A stretch of DNA of 64,000 bases from CAYSFW01 sp964620675 (GCA_964620675.1 CAZUJU010000001.1:114236-178235); one strand, 5' to 3'; shown: positions 17,164-26,416, counted from the stretch's first letter. Made by a program: numbers and translations. Notes: generated by a model from the letters alone, not told the origin.

Positions 17164-18305
17164 TTCGCGCTCCCTTGCGAGGTGGCTTCACTGGCGGTGT
17201 TGGAGGCTTCTTCGGTCTGCGAACTGGCGCTGATTACTGCCGTGAAACGATCGATGGTGCCTTGAAGCGAAGGCAAATCCGGAAACGGACCCCGCTCGCG
17301 CAGTCCGCGCAATACATCGAGTATCGGCTGCGCGGTCTTTTCCTCAAGTAACCCGCCAACCCACTGCATCATCGCACCCAGTTCCCGCTGAAAAACATCC
17401 TCATCATCCTGCAGAATCGCAAGCCGCAATGACTCAAGGCGTAGGCGAAGCAACTGATAAGCCTGCTGATCGACGGTCTCGCGCGCGATCGCGTTGAGCG
17501 CGGAATCGTGGTGAATCACGCGGACGCGCGAGGTGACAGCCGCGGCGGCGCGGGTATACCAGGCGTCGGTCGCGGATGGCGCCTGTGCGGCCGCGGCCTC
17601 CGCATCCGCCGCAGCGTATGCCGAGGCCGCGTCACTGCGGGCGGCCGCGCTCGGGAGCGGTTTGAGCGCATTGATCTGCGCTTCGATCGGTGCCAGTAAA
17701 GCCGCGGGGTCCGGCTTCCGGTATTGCTGCAAAATGCGAAGGTCTCGTTGCAACTGTTGGCGCAACGGCGCCAAGGCCGGATCCGCGATTTGATCAAGGC
17801 GCATCAGAGCGTTACGGGCAGCGGTCTGCGCCGTGTCGGCGTCACGCATGTAACGCAGGCGGGCTTCTCCAACCTGCAATAGATAGGCGATTTCGGCCAA
17901 TACCCATTCCCGTTGAGACCAATGGGCTTGGCCGCGAATTTGATCGAGTTGCGTTTCGTAGCCCTGGAATCGGCTTTCCGCATTGATCACTTGATCGTGG
18001 GTCTGGTTCAATTGCTGCGCGAGCGTGTCGAGCTTTCCTTGCAGGTCCGCCAGCGCGGTTTGATGGTTCAGCTCCGATTCGGCGTGCTGCGATTGCATAC
18101 CGTCACTCAATTGTTGTAACGGTTGGATCACATGCCGATACGCATAGGCACCCACACCCATCAAGCTCAATCCAAGAAGCAGTGCGAGCACCGCAAGCAC
18201 GGTCGTAAAGCGGCCGGAGCGAGCCCGTGGCCGAGTTGGCTGGCCATCATTTTCGTCGTTCGTGGCAACTTCATCCACTGGGGTCTGCTGAGAAGGATCA
18301 TTCAT
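17160..18305 (-). CDS. hemX: HemX-family membrane protein
   Basis: A 381-aa protein with a hydrophilic cytoplasmic N-terminus, one transmembrane helix (VLAVLALLLGLSLMGVGAYAY, about residues 35-56) and a long coiled-coil/helical periplasmic region. It is usually annotated as a putative uroporphyrinogen-III C-methyltransferase, but no SAM-binding methyltransferase motif is visible, so that enzymatic label is doubtful. It overlaps hemD and hemY by 4 bp each. An Ala-rich stretch (about residues 220-245) is unusual in composition but in frame. Confidence 0.9.
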   Translation of the reverse strand: MNDPSQQTPVDEVATNDENDGQPTRPRARSGRFTTVLAVLALLLGLSLMGVGAYAYRHVIQPLQQLSDGMQSQHAESELNHQTALADLQGKLDTLAQQLNQTHDQVINAESRFQGYETQLDQIRGQAHWSQREWVLAEIAYLLQVGEARLRYMRDADTAQTAARNALMRLDQIADPALAPLRQQLQRDLRILQQYRKPDPAALLAPIEAQINALKPLPSAAARSDAASAYAAADAEAAAAQAPSATDAWYTRAAAAVTSRVRVIHHDSALNAIARETVDQQAYQLLRLRLESLRLAILQDDEDVFQRELGAMMQWVGGLLEEKTAQPILDVLRGLRERGPFPDLPSLQGTIDRFTAVISASSQTEEASNTASEATSQGSAK

Positions 18306-19156
18306 CGATTAGTACTCTGGCTGGCCGCCCAAGCGATTAGTCTGTTGAACATCGACTCGTCACTCGGATCATCGGCAACGATCGGCGGAATTCTAAACCC
18401 TAACATACGACAGGTCTCGACCATCCGCCGGCTCCCGACCAGGATGGGCGTTTGTAACAATGCCTCCCGGGTATCGCTGGGCGTCATGTCGATCAGATTA
18501 CGCAAGCCCTCCGTGCTGGTGAGCGTGATCACGTCGATCTGGCGTGCACGTAACGCCTGTTCGACCTCACCCTCCACTATGGGCGGACATACGCGCCGGT
18601 AGACATCGAGTAGCGTGACCTCGGCGCCGCGCAGCGTAAACGTATCCTGCAGCAGTTCGCGCCCGCTTCCGCCCCTTACGATCAAAACGCGGCGGCCGTG
18701 GAGCGAGCCGAACTCCGGCAACGCGAGCAGCGCCTCACTGGTGAATGGACTCGGCGCGCGTAAATGGACCGGAAGCCCGTGCGCCAGCAGTTGCGACGCC
18801 GTTTTCTCGCCGATCGCACTGACCCTGAGGTGCACGGATACCGTGTTGGCCGCGGCGTGGAGATAGCGCGCGAAGTGTTCGGCAGCATTGGCGCTCACGA
18901 ATACCGCATCGGTAAACTGATCCAGTGCGGCCACTGTATCGGCGATCGCATCTAGGTCCGTCGGTGGCGCGATCACGATGGTCGGGTGGGCCAACGCCTT
19001 GCCGCCGTTTGCGGCGATTCGAGCGATAAATGCGTCTGCCTGGTGGCGCGGTCGCGTGACCCAAATCAACAACCCGCGCAGCGGGCCGGGTTTGAGCGAC
19101 TTTTCGCGCGCTTCCACCCGGTCAGGCGTCCGCGTCTGGGTCAAGCCCAAGCTCAC
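18302..19156 (-). CDS. hemD: uroporphyrinogen-III synthase
   Basis: Cyclises hydroxymethylbilane to uroporphyrinogen III with inversion of ring D. The 284-aa protein shows the two-domain HemD pattern: WVTRPRHQADAFIARI near the N-terminus, VFVSANAAEHF, VSAIGEKTASQLLAHGL, VLIVRGGSGRELL and ITLTSTEGLRNL. The GTG start at 19156 overlaps hemC by 35 bp; the family core begins about 28 residues later, so a later start is possible. Confidence 0.92.
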   Translation of the reverse strand: MSLGLTQTRTPDRVEAREKSLKPGPLRGLLIWVTRPRHQADAFIARIAANGGKALAHPTIVIAPPTDLDAIADTVAALDQFTDAVFVSANAAEHFARYLHAAANTVSVHLRVSAIGEKTASQLLAHGLPVHLRAPSPFTSEALLALPEFGSLHGRRVLIVRGGSGRELLQDTFTLRGAEVTLLDVYRRVCPPIVEGEVEQALRARQIDVITLTSTEGLRNLIDMTPSDTREALLQTPILVGSRRMVETCRMLGFRIPPIVADDPSDESMFNRLIAWAASQSTNR

Positions 19157-20066
19157 GAAGAATCGCGCCCGCGCCTTGCGCGAGAAGTTGTTCCGCAGCG
19201 CGCAAACCGATCGCCTCGCCGTCGTCGCGCGGCCCGTGTTCTTCGACGCGATATAAAACCCGGCCGTCTGGCGAACCGACCAATCCCACGAGTGCCAGCC
19301 CGTCGCGGTCGAGCGCCGCGAAACCCGCGATCGGAACCTGACAGCCGCCGTTGAGCCGCTGATTCATCGCCCGCTCACAGCGTACGCATAGCGCGGTATC
19401 GCCGTGGTGCAGTGGCGAGATCAAGGCCTCGATCCGGGTATCCCCAACCCGCGATTCAATCCCGATAGCGCCCTGGCCGATCGCTGGCAGGCTGGCATTC
19501 GGCTCGATCAGGCCGCGGATCCGCTCGCCAAATCCCAAACGTTTGAGTCCGGCTGCCGCCAGCAGGATGGCGTCGTATTCCCCTGCGTCGAGTTTGGCGA
19601 GGCGGGTGTTGACGTTGCCGCGTAGGCTCTTCACCGTAAATTGCGGAAACCTTGCCAGTAACTGACAAGCGCGTCGCAGGCTCGAGGTCCCCACGCACGC
19701 CGTCTCCGGTAGATCCTCGAGCGCACCGAAGTGGTTCGATACGAACGCGTCGCGCGGATCTTCGCGCTTCAGTATCACCGGCAGGTGCAGGCCCTGCGGA
19801 AACGCCATGGGCACATCCTTCATGCTATGCACCGCGATATCGGCGCCCCCTTCGAGCAGCCCTTGCTCAAGTTCCTTGACGAACAACCCCTTGCCCCCGA
19901 TTTTCGAAAGCGGACTGTCGAGCACCTTGTCCCCCCGCGTGACCATCGGCACCAGTTCTACCGACAAACCGGCATGGACTCGCTTGAGTTGTGCCGCGAC
20001 GTGTTCGGCTTGCCACATCGCAAGTGGACTTTGACGGGTAGCAATGCGCAATGGGCGGTCAGACAT
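19122..20066 (-). CDS. hemC: porphobilinogen deaminase (hydroxymethylbilane synthase)
   Basis: Polymerises four porphobilinogens into hydroxymethylbilane on a dipyrromethane cofactor. Motifs: LRIATRQSPLAMWQAEHV, HSMKDVPMAFPQGL, GTSSLRRACQLL, LRGNVNTRLAKLD, and RLNGGCQVPIAGFA, in which the Cys anchors the cofactor. Length of 314 aa is standard. Start ATG at 20066. First gene of the hem operon; in Pseudomonas the upstream neighbour is algR, whereas here a thioredoxin-like gene lies between them. Confidence 0.97.
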   Translation of the reverse strand: MSDRPLRIATRQSPLAMWQAEHVAAQLKRVHAGLSVELVPMVTRGDKVLDSPLSKIGGKGLFVKELEQGLLEGGADIAVHSMKDVPMAFPQGLHLPVILKREDPRDAFVSNHFGALEDLPETACVGTSSLRRACQLLARFPQFTVKSLRGNVNTRLAKLDAGEYDAILLAAAGLKRLGFGERIRGLIEPNASLPAIGQGAIGIESRVGDTRIEALISPLHHGDTALCVRCERAMNQRLNGGCQVPIAGFAALDRDGLALVGLVGSPDGRVLYRVEEHGPRDDGEAIGLRAAEQLLAQGAGAILRELGLDPDADA

Positions 20067-20179
20067 AAGGTACCTTGGTTACTGCGAACGAAATCGAGGC
20101 GATCCGCGTCTGGCGCACTGGACATGGCCCGCCGCGTAACCCGATAGTATTTAAAATCCGGAATCACAGACAAGCCTAA

Positions 20180-20767
20180 ATGACCCGCCGCCGCCAGATC
20201 TTTCGCACCGCTTGGTCCCCGTCGATGCTGCTGAAGAGCTTCGCGCTCGCGCTGGCATTCCTGCCTGCGCCGTCATCGTCGGCCGCGCGCGCGGACACAA
20301 ACTCCGCCTGGTTACCCCCACTCCGCGACCTCGCCACGGTCGCCGAAGAAGCGCGAATGCGCGGCCTGCCGCTGCTCTTGGTGTTTTCGGCCAGTCATTG
20401 CAAATACTGCGTGCTCGTCGAAGAGAGCTTCCTGATCCCGATGCAACGCAGTGGCGCGTATGCCGACAAGGTGATTATGCGCCGGGTCGCGATCGATACG
20501 AGTGCGCCGGTGCGGGGCTGGAACGGCCGTTCGTTGAGCCTGCGTGAGCTGATGGATCGCTATCGAATCCGGGTCACACCCACGGTGGTCCTGGTCGACG
20601 CCGACGGCGAACCACTCGGCGACAACCTGGTCGGCATCAGTAACGAATACTTCTACGGAGGTTTGCTCGATGATGCAATCAACCAGGCATCGCAAGCTGC
20701 TCGCCTCGCGTACCCGTCAAATGCGCCGGTCGAGGTGCATCCACACGACACGTCCGGTCATCACTGA
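20180..20767 (+). CDS. secreted thioredoxin-fold protein with CxxC
   Basis: A 195-aa protein with an N-terminal signal sequence (basic MTRRRQIFR, then hydrophobic LLKSFALALAFLPA) and a thioredoxin-like domain. It carries the redox motif SASHCKYCVLVEESF and the cis-Pro region RVTPTVVLVDADGEPLG. It is likely a periplasmic disulfide reductase similar to SoxW/thioredoxin-like proteins; substrate unknown. A start at ATG 20225 would also leave a signal peptide. The gene sits alone on the plus strand between algR and hemC, interrupting a conserved synteny, and its stop abuts the algR stop. Confidence 0.85.
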   Translation: MTRRRQIFRTAWSPSMLLKSFALALAFLPAPSSSAARADTNSAWLPPLRDLATVAEEARMRGLPLLLVFSASHCKYCVLVEESFLIPMQRSGAYADKVIMRRVAIDTSAPVRGWNGRSLSLRELMDRYRIRVTPTVVLVDADGEPLGDNLVGISNEYFYGGLLDDAINQASQAARLAYPSNAPVEVHPHDTSGHH

Positions 20768-21496
20768 TCATTGCTGCTTGAGAAAGCGTCGTACTTCGGA
20801 GACGTGGCGCCGACTGATCTCAAGGCTGTCCTTGATCTCATTCATGACCAGCATAAACCGATTTTCCGTCGTTTTGTTCATTCCCGCGATGCGCGATTTC
20901 GAAACCAAGGCGTTGCGGTGAATTCGCATAAACTCGGCGGTGAACTCGTCCTCGAGCTGTTTGAGCGGCTCCTCGATCAAGACCTCGCCGCGCGAATGCC
21001 GCACCGTGACGTACTTTTGATCGGCTTGAAAGTAATAGATGTCGGTCAACGGAATCAGTTCGAGATTGCCCCGAACGCGCGCGCAGATGTGAGAACGCGA
21101 CTTTTGCTCCGGTCCATTGAGGAGTTGCAGTTGCGCTCGATTAAGTTTGGTCGCTTTCTCCAGCGCCTCGCGTAGCTTTTCCTGGCGAATCGGCTTGAGC
21201 AGATAGGCCACCGCTTGGGTATCAAAAGCCTCTAGCGCGTGCTCGTGGTAGGCAGTGGCGAAAATGACCGCTGGCGGTTCCTCCATTTCCGACATGTGCC
21301 GGGCCGCTTCCAGTCCATCCATCTCCGGCATTCTGATGTCCATCAGCGCGATATCCGGTTTGAACTGCTCCGCCGCGCGTACCGCCTCGATCCCATTCGC
21401 GGCTACGGCGCACACCCGATAATCCGGAGTCTCTAGAATCATGCTGACCATCCGGTCGCGTGCGGGTTTTTCATCATCCACGATTAAAACATTCAT
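20768..21496 (-). CDS. algR: LytTR response regulator AlgR
   Basis: A 242-aa response regulator: receiver domain with acidic pair D7/D8 and phospho-acceptor Asp53 (ALMDIRMPEMDG), the conserved Lys in YLLKPIRQEKL, and a C-terminal LytTR DNA-binding domain (DIYYFQADQKYVTVRH; MRIHRNALVSKSRI). In Pseudomonas AlgR controls alginate, type IV pilus and other genes together with AlgZ/FimS. It starts 6 bp after the algZ stop, so the pair is an operon. Target genes here are unknown. Confidence 0.93.
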   Translation of the reverse strand: MNVLIVDDEKPARDRMVSMILETPDYRVCAVAANGIEAVRAAEQFKPDIALMDIRMPEMDGLEAARHMSEMEEPPAVIFATAYHEHALEAFDTQAVAYLLKPIRQEKLREALEKATKLNRAQLQLLNGPEQKSRSHICARVRGNLELIPLTDIYYFQADQKYVTVRHSRGEVLIEEPLKQLEDEFTAEFMRIHRNALVSKSRIAGMNKTTENRFMLVMNEIKDSLEISRRHVSEVRRFLKQQ

Positions 21497-21502
21497 GTCC
21501 CT

Positions 21503-22564
21503 TTACCTCGGTATCCTGGGAATCTTGAAGGAAACGGTATATCGCTCCTGGGTCGCTTCGATATTGAGTTGACCGGCGTCGCCATACGCGAGTTGTAAGC
21601 GCTGGCGAATATTCTCCTGGGCGATTCGATTGCCTTTGTGGTGGCGCTGGTTGCCTTTCGCGCTGGTCGGGTTCGACACCTTGACTTCGATGGCATCGAC
21701 CCCGTTGATCACGCTGATGGTGACGGTGCCGCCCTCCGAAAGTGGTTCGATGCCGTGGTACAAGGCGTTCTCGACCAAAGGCTGTAGCGCTAACGCGGGC
21801 ACCTCAACGCTGTAGTTTATGTCGTCGTCAATCTGCCAGTCGAGCTTGAGGCGGTCCCCAAGTCGATGCTGCTCGATGCTGAGATAACCCCGGGTTACGT
21901 CGATCTCTTCACGCAAACTGAGGAAGTTTCGCTCCGCCAGTGAAACCCGAAACAAGTCCGCAAGATCCTCGACCGCACGTTCGGCCTGGATCGGATCGCT
22001 GCGCGTCAGGCTTGCGATAGTATTCATGCTGTTGAACAGAAAATGCGGTCGGATTCTGGCTTGCAGCGCTTGAACCCTGGATCGTGCCTCGGCCTCGGTA
22101 TTGGACTTCCATTGGTGCTGGACATAGAAGTAACGCAACATCACCGCGGCCACCACCGCGCTGATCAACACGCTGCGCGCGGTGAAATGCAAGGTCAAGG
22201 TAGGATCTAGGCTGGCCAAATACAGCCGCTGCACGATCCAGGCCGAAACCAGTGAAAACGTGAACGTCACTGCCAAAATGACGCTGTAGGCCAGGTAGGC
22301 GGAGGTCAGCGACCGCATCCGAGTGAACCCCTCGCGCACGGCGCAGAGAACTCCCACCGACGCCAGCGCGATCCATTGAATGAAGACCGAGATCAGCGCG
22401 AAGCGCATCAGAAACCCCTCATCGCCCAAGCCTTGCGCGAGCGTGAGGATCAGCGCCAGAAGTTCCGCCGTCATGACGACGAGGAACACATTGTGCGCGT
22501 TGCAAAAGTCGGGCAGGAAACCATCCGTTGGTCTCGCATTCCGATAGGTTGATTCCCTTTGCAC
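21503..22564 (-). CDS. algZ: LytS-type sensor kinase AlgZ/FimS
   Basis: A 353-aa membrane histidine kinase. Four hydrophobic segments occupy about residues 25-140, followed by a His_kinase domain with ARIRPHFLFNSMNTIASL (phospho-acceptor region His174) and an HATPase with PLVENALYHGIEPL. It belongs to the LytS/YehU class that partners LytTR regulators, matching algR directly downstream. Divergent from argH across 130 bp, exactly the argH/fimS-algR arrangement of Pseudomonas. Confidence 0.92.
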   Translation of the reverse strand: MQRESTYRNARPTDGFLPDFCNAHNVFLVVMTAELLALILTLAQGLGDEGFLMRFALISVFIQWIALASVGVLCAVREGFTRMRSLTSAYLAYSVILAVTFTFSLVSAWIVQRLYLASLDPTLTLHFTARSVLISAVVAAVMLRYFYVQHQWKSNTEAEARSRVQALQARIRPHFLFNSMNTIASLTRSDPIQAERAVEDLADLFRVSLAERNFLSLREEIDVTRGYLSIEQHRLGDRLKLDWQIDDDINYSVEVPALALQPLVENALYHGIEPLSEGGTVTISVINGVDAIEVKVSNPTSAKGNQRHHKGNRIAQENIRQRLQLAYGDAGQLNIEATQERYTVSFKIPRIPR

Positions 22565-22694
22565 CTTCAGGACGTCCTGTTCATCGTGTTACGTGAGTTC
22601 AATCATCTTCGTCTGCTGCCGATAGCTCAAGGGCCGGTGTTATACTCCGGTCACAGTTTTTCTGACCGTCTTGCGATTTCTTTGAACCAAGTCC

Positions 22695-24083
22695 ATGAAA
22701 AAAACAAGCGCTAATTTGTGGGGCGGGCGTTTTTCCGAGCCGACCGACGCGTTCGTGCAGGCATTTACCGCGTCGGTCGGATTCGATCAGCGTATGTATC
22801 GCCAGGATATCGAGGGCTCCCAGGCGCACGCGCGGATGTTGGGACACATCGGCGTCCTGTCGCAGGACGAGGTCAACCAGATCGTCACCGGCCTCGATCA
22901 GGTGCGCACGGAGATCGAACAGGGCAAGTTCGTGTGGTCGATCGAGCTCGAAGATGTCCACATGAACATCGAGGCCCGTCTCACCGAGTTGATTGGAACA
23001 GTGGGAAAAAAACTCCACACCGGGCGTTCGCGTAACGATCAGGTGGCGACCGATATCCGGCTCTACCTGCGCGATGCGATCGATGCCATCACCCGCGAAC
23101 TCGACCGCCTGCAATCCGCGTTACTCGATCTCGCCGAACGCGAGGCCGAGACCCTCATGCCGGGGTTTACGCATCTCCAGGTCGCGCAGCCCATCTCGTT
23201 TGGCCATCACATGCTGGCATGGTTCGAGATGCTGGAGCGGGATCGACAGCGCCTTGCCGATTGTCGGCGCCGGGTCAACGTGATGCCGCTCGGCAGCGCG
23301 GCGCTGGCCGGGACGTCCTACCCACTCGATCGTCACTACACCGCGCGCCTTCTGGGTTTCGACGCCCCCTGCCGCAATTCGCTCGACGGGGTCAGCGACC
23401 GCGACTTTGCGATCGAGTTCTGTGCCGCGGCGAGCCTCATCATGCTGCATTTCTCGCGGATGGCCGAAGAACTCATCTTGTGGACTTCCGCCCAGTTCCG
23501 GTTCATCGAACTGCCGGACCGTTTCTGCACCGGCTCGTCGATTATGCCGCAAAAAAAGAATCCCGACGTTCCGGAGCTTGTTCGGGGCAAGGCGGGCCGT
23601 GTCAGCGGCCATCTGATCGCCCTGTTGATGCTGATGAAAAGCCAACCGCTGGCCTATAACAAGGACAATCAGGAAGACAAGGAACCCCTGTTCGATACGA
23701 TCGATACCGTCTTCGATTCGATACGGGCCTTTGCCGACATGCTGCCGGCGGTCGTGGTCAATCGCGAGCGCACGCGCGCCGCGGCAAAATCGGGATTTTC
23801 CACCGCGACCGACCTGGCCGACTACCTTGTTCGCCGCGGAATGCCGTTTCGCGACGCGCACGAGGTGGTCGGCCAGGCCGTCAGGTCTGCGAGCGAACGC
23901 GGCGTGGATCTGGCCGATCTCGCGCTTGATGAACTGCAGGCGTTCTCATCCATCATTGAAGCCGACGCGTTCGAGGTCCTGACGCTGGAAGGTTCGGTGG
24001 CGAGTCGCGCCCATTTCGGCGGAACTGCACCGACGCAGGTCCGTGCCCAAGTCGCGGCGCTACGCCATCGCGTATACTCGTAG
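22695..24083 (+). CDS. argH: argininosuccinate lyase
   Basis: Last step of arginine synthesis: argininosuccinate to arginine plus fumarate. The fumarase/aspartase superfamily signature GSSIMPQKKNPD is present, plus N-terminal LWGGRFSEPTDAFVQAFTASV and TGRSRNDQVATD. 462 aa, ATG at 22695. It is divergent from algZ and is followed by a 232-bp AT-rich spacer before fccA. Confidence 0.98.
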   Translation: MKKTSANLWGGRFSEPTDAFVQAFTASVGFDQRMYRQDIEGSQAHARMLGHIGVLSQDEVNQIVTGLDQVRTEIEQGKFVWSIELEDVHMNIEARLTELIGTVGKKLHTGRSRNDQVATDIRLYLRDAIDAITRELDRLQSALLDLAEREAETLMPGFTHLQVAQPISFGHHMLAWFEMLERDRQRLADCRRRVNVMPLGSAALAGTSYPLDRHYTARLLGFDAPCRNSLDGVSDRDFAIEFCAAASLIMLHFSRMAEELILWTSAQFRFIELPDRFCTGSSIMPQKKNPDVPELVRGKAGRVSGHLIALLMLMKSQPLAYNKDNQEDKEPLFDTIDTVFDSIRAFADMLPAVVVNRERTRAAAKSGFSTATDLADYLVRRGMPFRDAHEVVGQAVRSASERGVDLADLALDELQAFSSIIEADAFEVLTLEGSVASRAHFGGTAPTQVRAQVAALRHRVYS

Positions 24084-24132
24084 CCGAGCACTAGATAGGG
24101 CGTGCACCGACACTTGCCCTGACGCCGTCGTG

Positions 24133-24148
24133 TGGCACAGTTTCGGCT
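24133..24148 (+). promoter_or_regulatory. candidate sigma-54 promoter upstream of fccA
   Basis: TGGCACAGTTTCGGCT has GG and GC separated by exactly 10 nt, as required for -24/-12 promoters. The -24 element TGGCAC is perfect; the -12 element (CGGC instead of TTGC) is weak. It lies 168 bp before the fccA ATG. It is a pattern match only. Confidence 0.35.
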
Positions 24149-24315
24149 ACCGGGGATATCACCGGTAATCGGGCGAGAGCCGCGCAATATCAGAATATAA
24201 TAATTATTAAAAACTATTTTTTAATGTTATAAACATCAACGTGTTGTGCCGGACACGCGTGGCACTCACATAAACGTAACAAATCCTAGACAACCACGGG
24301 TTATTGGAGGAAAGC

Positions 24316-24618
24316 ATGAGAAGCAAGGTGCTACTCGGCACGTTTGCCGCACTGCTGTTGGCGGGGGCACAACCGGCCTTGGCGGATCTGTCCACAACAA
24401 AGGTTATCGCGTCGAATTGCGTTGTCTGCCATGGGCCGGACGCAGGAGCGAAGGCGATTCCATCGATGATCGGCATGCCGGCCGCAGACATCGAAAAGGC
24501 GATGATCGAGTTCAAAACAGATAAACGCGAAGCCACTATCATGAACCGAATCGCCAAGGGGTATGACGACGCGCAAATCAAGGCGCTCGCCGAACACTTC
24601 TCCAAGCTGAAGAAATAA
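24316..24618 (+). CDS. fccA: flavocytochrome c sulfide dehydrogenase, cytochrome subunit
   Basis: A 100-aa periplasmic monoheme cytochrome c: signal peptide (about residues 1-23, cleavage after ALA), haem motif CVVCH (Cys35, Cys38, His39) and a Met-containing segment (IPSMIGMP) likely to supply the axial ligand. It accepts electrons from sulfide oxidation on FccB. Start ATG 24316 is fixed by a strong GGAGG 4-8 bp upstream; an in-frame start 12 bp earlier would overlap that ribosome site. fccB follows after 12 bp. This is the short single-haem type rather than the dihaem form of Allochromatium. Confidence 0.92.
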   Translation: MRSKVLLGTFAALLLAGAQPALADLSTTKVIASNCVVCHGPDAGAKAIPSMIGMPAADIEKAMIEFKTDKREATIMNRIAKGYDDAQIKALAEHFSKLKK

Positions 24619-24630
24619 GGAGGGCTGACG

Positions 24631-25959
24631 ATGTCGACTTTTAAAAGACGTGAATTTCTGAAAGCCATCGGTGGGGCCGGCGCGCTGGGCGGATTGTCGC
24701 TCGCGGGATGCGCGACCGCGGAATCCGTCGCAAGTACCGCTAAGAGCGCGGTCGGTGGCGGCAAGAACGTGGTGGTCGTCGGCGGCGGTTTCGCCGGTGC
24801 GGCGGCTGCGAAATACATCAAGGTGTTCGACCCAAGCGTCAATGTAACTTTGGTCGAGTACAATAAAACTTATCCTACCTGCCCTGGCGGCAACTGGTAC
24901 CTCGCTGGATTGCGGGATATGGATTCGTTGACCCAATCCTACGACGCCCTTGGCAGCAAGTACGGGGTGAAAGTCGTGCATGATTGGGTGACGTTGGTCG
25001 ACGCTGGCGCGAAAACGGTCAAGACCAGCGGCGGAAATACCCTGAAATACGATCGCTTGGTGCTCGCGCCGGGAATCGATTTCAAATTCGGTGGCGTCGA
25101 GGGTTACACCGAAAATGATGAGGCCACAGTCCCGCACGCCTGGAAAGGCGGTACACAGTACGAGATTCTGCGTCGCCAACTGATGGACATGAAAGACGGC
25201 GGGGTATTCGTCATGGTGGCCCCGCCCAACCCTTATCGTTGCCCGCCAGGACCCTACGAGCGGATCTCGATGGTGGCGCATTACCTCAAGGAGCATAAGC
25301 CCAAGTCGAAGATCATTCTTCTCGACGAAAAAGCCAAGTTCTCCAAGGAGGGCTTGTTCAAAGCGGGTTGGACCAAGCTCTACGGTCTCGGTACCGACAA
25401 GAGCATGCTCGAAGTCGTGCAGGGTCCTAACGCCAAGGTCACCAAGGTCGATGTCAAGACCCGCACCGTGCTGGCGGGCGAACTCGGCGAAGAGGTGAAG
25501 GCCGACGTGCTCAACTTCATTCCGGCGCAAAAGGCGGGACGGCTGGCGGAAGCATCCGGTCTGACCAACGAAGCTGGCTGGTGTGATGTCAATCAGAAGA
25601 CCTGGGAATCCAAGGTTGCACCTGGGATTCACATCATCGGCGATGCGGCCGTCGCAGGCGCCTTGCCGAAATCCGGCTATGCCGCCAACTCCGAGGCCAA
25701 GGTTTGCGCCGCGGCGGTGGTAGCGTTGCTGAACGGTAAAGAGCCGGTGGCACCGAGTTGGGTCAACACCTGTTACAGCCTCGTCAGTCCGACCTATGGT
25801 ATTTCCGTCGCTGGCATCTACGCGCTGGACGAGAAAGGTGCGGTTGCCGAGGTCAAAGGATCGGGTGGCGTGACTCCAGCCGCCGCCAACAACTTCGAGA
25901 CCGAGGCTTTCTACGCCGGAAGTTGGTATACCAACATCGTTGAAGACACCTGGAGCTAA
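24631..25959 (+). CDS. fccB: flavocytochrome c sulfide dehydrogenase, flavoprotein subunit
   Basis: Oxidises sulfide to sulfur/polysulfide in the periplasm and passes electrons to FccA. A Tat signal is present (KRREFLKAIGGAG), then an FAD Rossmann motif VVVVGGGFAGAAAA. Cys84 in KTYPTCPGG aligns with the family's covalent-FAD cysteine, and Cys204 (NPYRCPPGPYER) and Cys318 (EAGWCDV) with the redox-active disulfide. 442 aa. Located directly after fccA, with a terminator behind it. Start ATG 24631 has AAGGAGG just upstream. Confidence 0.95.
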   Translation: MSTFKRREFLKAIGGAGALGGLSLAGCATAESVASTAKSAVGGGKNVVVVGGGFAGAAAAKYIKVFDPSVNVTLVEYNKTYPTCPGGNWYLAGLRDMDSLTQSYDALGSKYGVKVVHDWVTLVDAGAKTVKTSGGNTLKYDRLVLAPGIDFKFGGVEGYTENDEATVPHAWKGGTQYEILRRQLMDMKDGGVFVMVAPPNPYRCPPGPYERISMVAHYLKEHKPKSKIILLDEKAKFSKEGLFKAGWTKLYGLGTDKSMLEVVQGPNAKVTKVDVKTRTVLAGELGEEVKADVLNFIPAQKAGRLAEASGLTNEAGWCDVNQKTWESKVAPGIHIIGDAAVAGALPKSGYAANSEAKVCAAAVVALLNGKEPVAPSWVNTCYSLVSPTYGISVAGIYALDEKGAVAEVKGSGGVTPAAANNFETEAFYAGSWYTNIVEDTWS

Positions 25960-25985
25960 ATACCCGATCTTCGGGTAGCAAAGCG

Positions 25986-26019
25986 AAGCGGCCTCGACGC
26001 AAATCGGGGCCGCTTTTTT
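25986..26019 (+). terminator. rho-independent terminator after fccAB
   Basis: Stem AAGCGGCC / GGCCGCTT followed by TTTTT, 26 bp after the fccB stop; a smaller hairpin (TACCCGA/TCGGGTA) precedes it. Confidence 0.85.
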
Positions 26020-26050
26020 GTTCTCTAACCGGGTGCGCCAAGCGCGGCGA

Positions 26051-26416
26051 CTAGACGCCGTCGAACCGCGAACTCACCAACAATGCCTCGGGAATAACAT
26101 TCTGAATCGCCCCCGCGATCTCGGCGCAATTCCCGACGGCCGGACGAAATGACACCCAGAGCAAATTCAGCCGCAGATTCATCTCCGCAAACTCGACCGC
26201 CGGGCGGTTGCGATTCAGCGCCGCGCTAAGCATGACCAGTTTCTCTTGTTGCAGCGCTACATCCAGACGATTCAGGCGCGGAATCAGCATCATAAAGTCG
26301 CCCAACAGCTTGCCTTCGGCACATCGGGTCGGGACTCGTTGCCACAGCGGAGTTGCAGGCCCCCAGTCGGTGGAGCGAACCAACTCGAAGGGCGCGATCG
26401 GAACTGGTTTATCCAT
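26051..26416 (-). CDS. hypothetical protein
   Basis: A 121-aa soluble-looking protein that I do not recognise. The start (MDKPVPIAPFELVRSTDWG) is followed by an amphipathic central region (LNRLDVALQQEKLVMLSAALNRNR) and a hydrophobic C-terminal stretch (AEIAGAIQNVIPEALLV); no signal peptide or catalytic motif is seen. It lies between the fccB terminator and the esterase gene. Codon use matches its neighbours, which favours a real gene, but no homology can be asserted. Confidence 0.6.
   Translation of the reverse strand: MDKPVPIAPFELVRSTDWGPATPLWQRVPTRCAEGKLLGDFMMLIPRLNRLDVALQQEKLVMLSAALNRNRPAVEFAEMNLRLNLLWVSFRPAVGNCAEIAGAIQNVIPEALLVSSRFDGV

Noticed and set aside
17160..18305. Uroporphyrinogen-III C-methyltransferase activity for HemX
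   Set aside because: No SAM-binding or precorrin methyltransferase motif is visible; only the hemX name and membrane architecture are supported.
24331..25632. 433-codon open frame antisense to fccA/fccB
   Set aside because: Covers two well-supported genes in reverse; no ribosome site or recognisable domain.
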